DNA of 8,381 nt, taken from the NCBI GenBank assembly GCA_039033695.1, contig JBCCCC010000141.1:1-8381 (forward strand), in the 5' to 3' direction. Every line of letters begins with the position of its first letter. Positions within the stretch are counted from its first letter, which is position 1. Made by a program: the position numbers and the translations under genes. Positions 6,833 through 8,381 of the stretch are shown in pieces. The notes beneath the pieces were generated by a model. The model made no database searches, was not told where the DNA came from, and saw nothing but the letters and a program-made list of their open reading frames with translations. This DNA comes from CALBPI01 sp039033695. Lineage in GTDB: Bacteria > Pseudomonadota > Gammaproteobacteria > Steroidobacterales > Woeseiaceae.

Positions 6833-7860
6833 GGCGCTGACTGCGCCCGCTGCTGGTCAGGGAAATCGGGCGGGAAGTTATTGAGCTGGCGCCACACCTC
6901 ATACCCGGCCGTTACTTCGTCGAGCAGTATCCACCCACGTACCTTGGAACCAAAGCGCACAAAGTTATCGCTTGGCCAGGGATTCGGATCCTCCGGGTCT
7001 TCAACCAGCAATACGCGGAACAGACCGTTGGCCTGCGCCGACGCATCGACGGCGATCACCAGCCCGCCGAATGTGCCAATCGCGACGGAAGGCCAGCCAC
7101 TGAACTGTACGGCTGGCCAGCCTTCAAATTGCAGCCTCGCCTTGGCGCCACGCGTCACGAGTGCGACATCGCGGCCGTTGACGAACAACTCGATCGCGCG
7201 TTTCACATTGTCAGGGACGAACGTCGCGACCGGCTGACCGGCAGCCACGAACGTCGCTGCATCGCCGGCATTCACAGAGAGGATGACGCCATTACGTGGC
7301 GCAACCACCGTCTGGACTGACTGGCGCGAAATATTGATTTCTACCCGCGAGAGTTCCGCTGCTGCTTCTGCGACATTGGCACGTAGCGACTCGACCCGAA
7401 TCTCTGCCTGCTCTGCGGCGCGCTGCGACTCAAGGCCTTGCTCATACAGCTCGCGGGTGCGCACGGCGTCCAGTTCGGCGGTGCGCTGCGAGTTGCGTGC
7501 CGCGACCAACTTAGCCGTTACCTGCGCGCGCTCTGCCTGCAGGCGCTCGAGCAACTGCGGGTCGTTGTCAACGATCTTTACGATCGGGTCGCCGACACGC
7601 ACAGACATGCCGTCCTGCACAAACCAACGATCAATGCGACCAGGCACCAGCGCGTTGATCTCCTGCTGCCGGTCATTAGGGTTGAGCGCTGTCACCCGCC
7701 CCATACCAGACGTTGTTTGCACCCACGGCGCAAACAACAAAAAGCTCACGACAAGCACGACGACGACAAACAACATGATCGCAATATTGCGCGTGACGCG
7801 CGGAATTCGGATGCTGTTCAGCGTACGAAAATAGTCCCGATGGTGCGACTGTTCAGGCAT
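6829..7860 (-). CDS. HlyD-family periplasmic adaptor (membrane fusion protein)
   Basis: The protein has 343 residues. Adaptors of this family anchor in the inner membrane and bridge an ABC transporter to a TolC channel. The short cytoplasmic N-terminus is followed by a single transmembrane helix (about 25-45). The first half of the biotinyl-lipoyl domain is at about 66-97 (INALVPGRIDRWFVQDG, then VGDPIVKI). A helical hairpin rich in Glu/Arg/Ala/Gln covers about 101-180. The second lipoyl half is at 183-215 (TVVAPRNGVILSVNAGD), and a beta-barrel domain lies at about 218-290, with an internal GWPAVQF/GWPSVAI duplication at 247-261. Start ATG 7860 has GGGAGG (7875-7870) 9 nt upstream, inside the end of the ABC gene. 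It is 5 nt from the ABC stop and overlaps the TolC start by 4 nt. The hairpin is shorter than in HlyD itself, closer to efflux-type adaptors. Confidence 0.93.
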   Translation of the reverse strand: MPEQSHHRDYFRTLNSIRIPRVTRNIAIMLFVVVVLVVSFLLFAPWVQTTSGMGRVTALNPNDRQQEINALVPGRIDRWFVQDGMSVRVGDPIVKIVDNDPQLLERLQAERAQVTAKLVAARNSQRTAELDAVRTRELYEQGLESQRAAEQAEIRVESLRANVAEAAAELSRVEINISRQSVQTVVAPRNGVILSVNAGDAATFVAAGQPVATFVPDNVKRAIELFVNGRDVALVTRGAKARLQFEGWPAVQFSGWPSVAIGTFGGLVIAVDASAQANGLFRVLLVEDPEDPNPWPSDNFVRFGSKVRGWILLDEVTAGYEVWRQLNNFPPDFPDQQRAQSAP

Positions 7861-7865
7861 TCGTC

Positions 7866-8381
7866 TCAGCCTCCCGCCAGCTCTGGGTCAATTTCTATCG
7901 CACGCGACAACCCTGGATTGGCCGAGCGAGCCGTCACGCGTTTGCCGTAGTGCGCGAGGAACTCATCGCCATCGGTGAACACACGCTGCTGGCTACGCCC
8001 CATGTACAAAAAGTGGCTGAACACAGGCGATGGCGTTCTGTTCGAAAAATAGATCGTCGTGGTTTCCTGATTCTGCTTCAGCATCTCCAATGAACGCAGC
8101 AGGATTTCCATTGGCAACACATCGTAGAGCTGACTCAACACAAGAATGCGCGGCCTTGCAATAATCGCTGCAGCGAGTTTCAGTTGCATCATCTCCGCGA
8201 TCGATAATGGCCAGCCGGTCAAGGCAACCTGGCTGTCCAGCCCGTCGCGCAGCTGCGCAATCGTCGCTTCCAGGCCGACGGCGCCCAGCGCCTCCAGAAT
8301 CTGCTGCGACGACACGTCGTCGTTACTGAGCCTTAAGAACTCTCGAATCGACATCTCTGTGGCATTCGGGCGATCCAGCAC
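7866..8381 (-). CDS. ABC transporter nucleotide-binding domain, C-terminal part, with degenerate catalytic motifs (5' end outside window)
   Basis: 171 residues are visible, entering the window at 8381 and ending at TGA 7868-7866. They correspond to the second half of an ABC ATPase domain. Numbering from the window edge, the Q-loop-following stretch is 1-15 (DRPNATEMSIREF). The signature region is GWPLSIAEMMQLKLAAAII (57-75), Walker B is RILVLSQ (78-84) and the H-loop region is TTIYFSNR (108-115). The usual LSGGQ is LSIAE, the Walker B Asp-Glu pair is Ser83-Gln84, and the switch His is Asn114. The frame is uninterrupted, and hydrophobic spacing around each motif is kept. In peptide and protein exporters such a domain is usually fused C-terminal to a six-helix membrane domain, but that part and Walker A are not in view. 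Co-transcription with HlyD and TolC (5-nt gap) supports an exporter role. It may be a non-hydrolytic pseudo-ATPase subunit. Confidence 0.85.
   Translation of the reverse strand: MLDRPNATEMSIREFLRLSNDDVSSQQILEALGAVGLEATIAQLRDGLDSQVALTGWPLSIAEMMQLKLAAAIIARPRILVLSQLYDVLPMEILLRSLEMLKQNQETTTIYFSNRTPSPVFSHFLYMGRSQQRVFTDGDEFLAHYGKRVTARSANPGLSRAIEIDPELAGG
7870..7875 (-). promoter_or_regulatory. Ribosome binding site of the HlyD-family gene, inside the ABC coding end
   Basis: Minus-strand GGGAGG spans the last Gly codons of the ABC protein, 9 nt before the adaptor ATG at 7860. Its position within the upstream gene supports a single transcript and coupled translation. Confidence 0.7.

Noticed and set aside
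7866..8381. Frameshift or sequencing error explaining the missing Walker B and H-loop residues
   Set aside because: The frame is open throughout, hydrophobic spacing around all three motifs is preserved, and each missing residue is a simple substitution, so an indel cannot explain the pattern.
1..8381. The haem peroxidase as the cargo of the ABC/HlyD/TolC exporter
   Set aside because: The genes are in different transcription units about 4 kb apart with two unrelated genes between them. The peroxidase C-terminus, where a secretion signal would lie, is not in view.

Overview
The window looks like chromosomal DNA of a Gram-negative proteobacterium, most likely a gammaproteobacterium. The grounds are a DEAD-box helicase colinear with enterobacterial DeaD (including its DbpA-type RNA-binding domain), an outer-membrane-type lipoprotein, and a HlyD/TolC-type envelope-spanning export pair. 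The DNA is moderately GC-rich and densely coding. I see no insertion sequence, phage gene, tRNA, rRNA or CRISPR array. The placement is inference; no ribosomal or other marker gene is present.

Layout. (1) 1..1233, minus: the N-terminal 411 residues of an animal-type haem peroxidase whose 3' end lies outside the window. (2) 1318..3240, minus: a complete DeaD/CsdA-type cold-shock/ribosome-assembly RNA helicase with a lysine-rich tail built on a 9-nt tandem repeat. (3) 3241..3423: a divergent promoter region of 183 bp. (4) 3424..5019, plus: a secreted lipoprotein of the UshA/5'-nucleotidase metallophosphoesterase family with an unusual metal-site residue. (5) 5016..8381, minus: a compact export operon, read from right to left as ABC-transporter C-terminal portion (its 5' end is outside the window), HlyD-type periplasmic adaptor, TolC-type outer-membrane channel, and a small two-helix membrane protein of unknown function. 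Spacing is 5 nt, then a 4-nt ATGA overlap, then 8 nt, so these four genes are almost certainly co-transcribed. The operon converges on the nucleotidase gene, and the two TAG stops share a CTAG palindrome.

How the genes may work together. The ABC, HlyD and TolC proteins together have the composition of a type I secretion or tripartite efflux machine running from inner to outer membrane. The most unusual point is that the visible part of the ABC nucleotide-binding domain has lost nearly every catalytic hallmark: the Walker B Asp and Glu are Ser-Gln, the H-loop His is Asn, and the signature is LSIAE rather than LSGGQ. The reading frame and fold-defining hydrophobic pattern are nevertheless intact. 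This suggests a deliberately non-hydrolytic or regulatory pseudo-ATPase half rather than a decaying gene. The peroxidase, helicase and nucleotidase have no evident functional link to the export operon.
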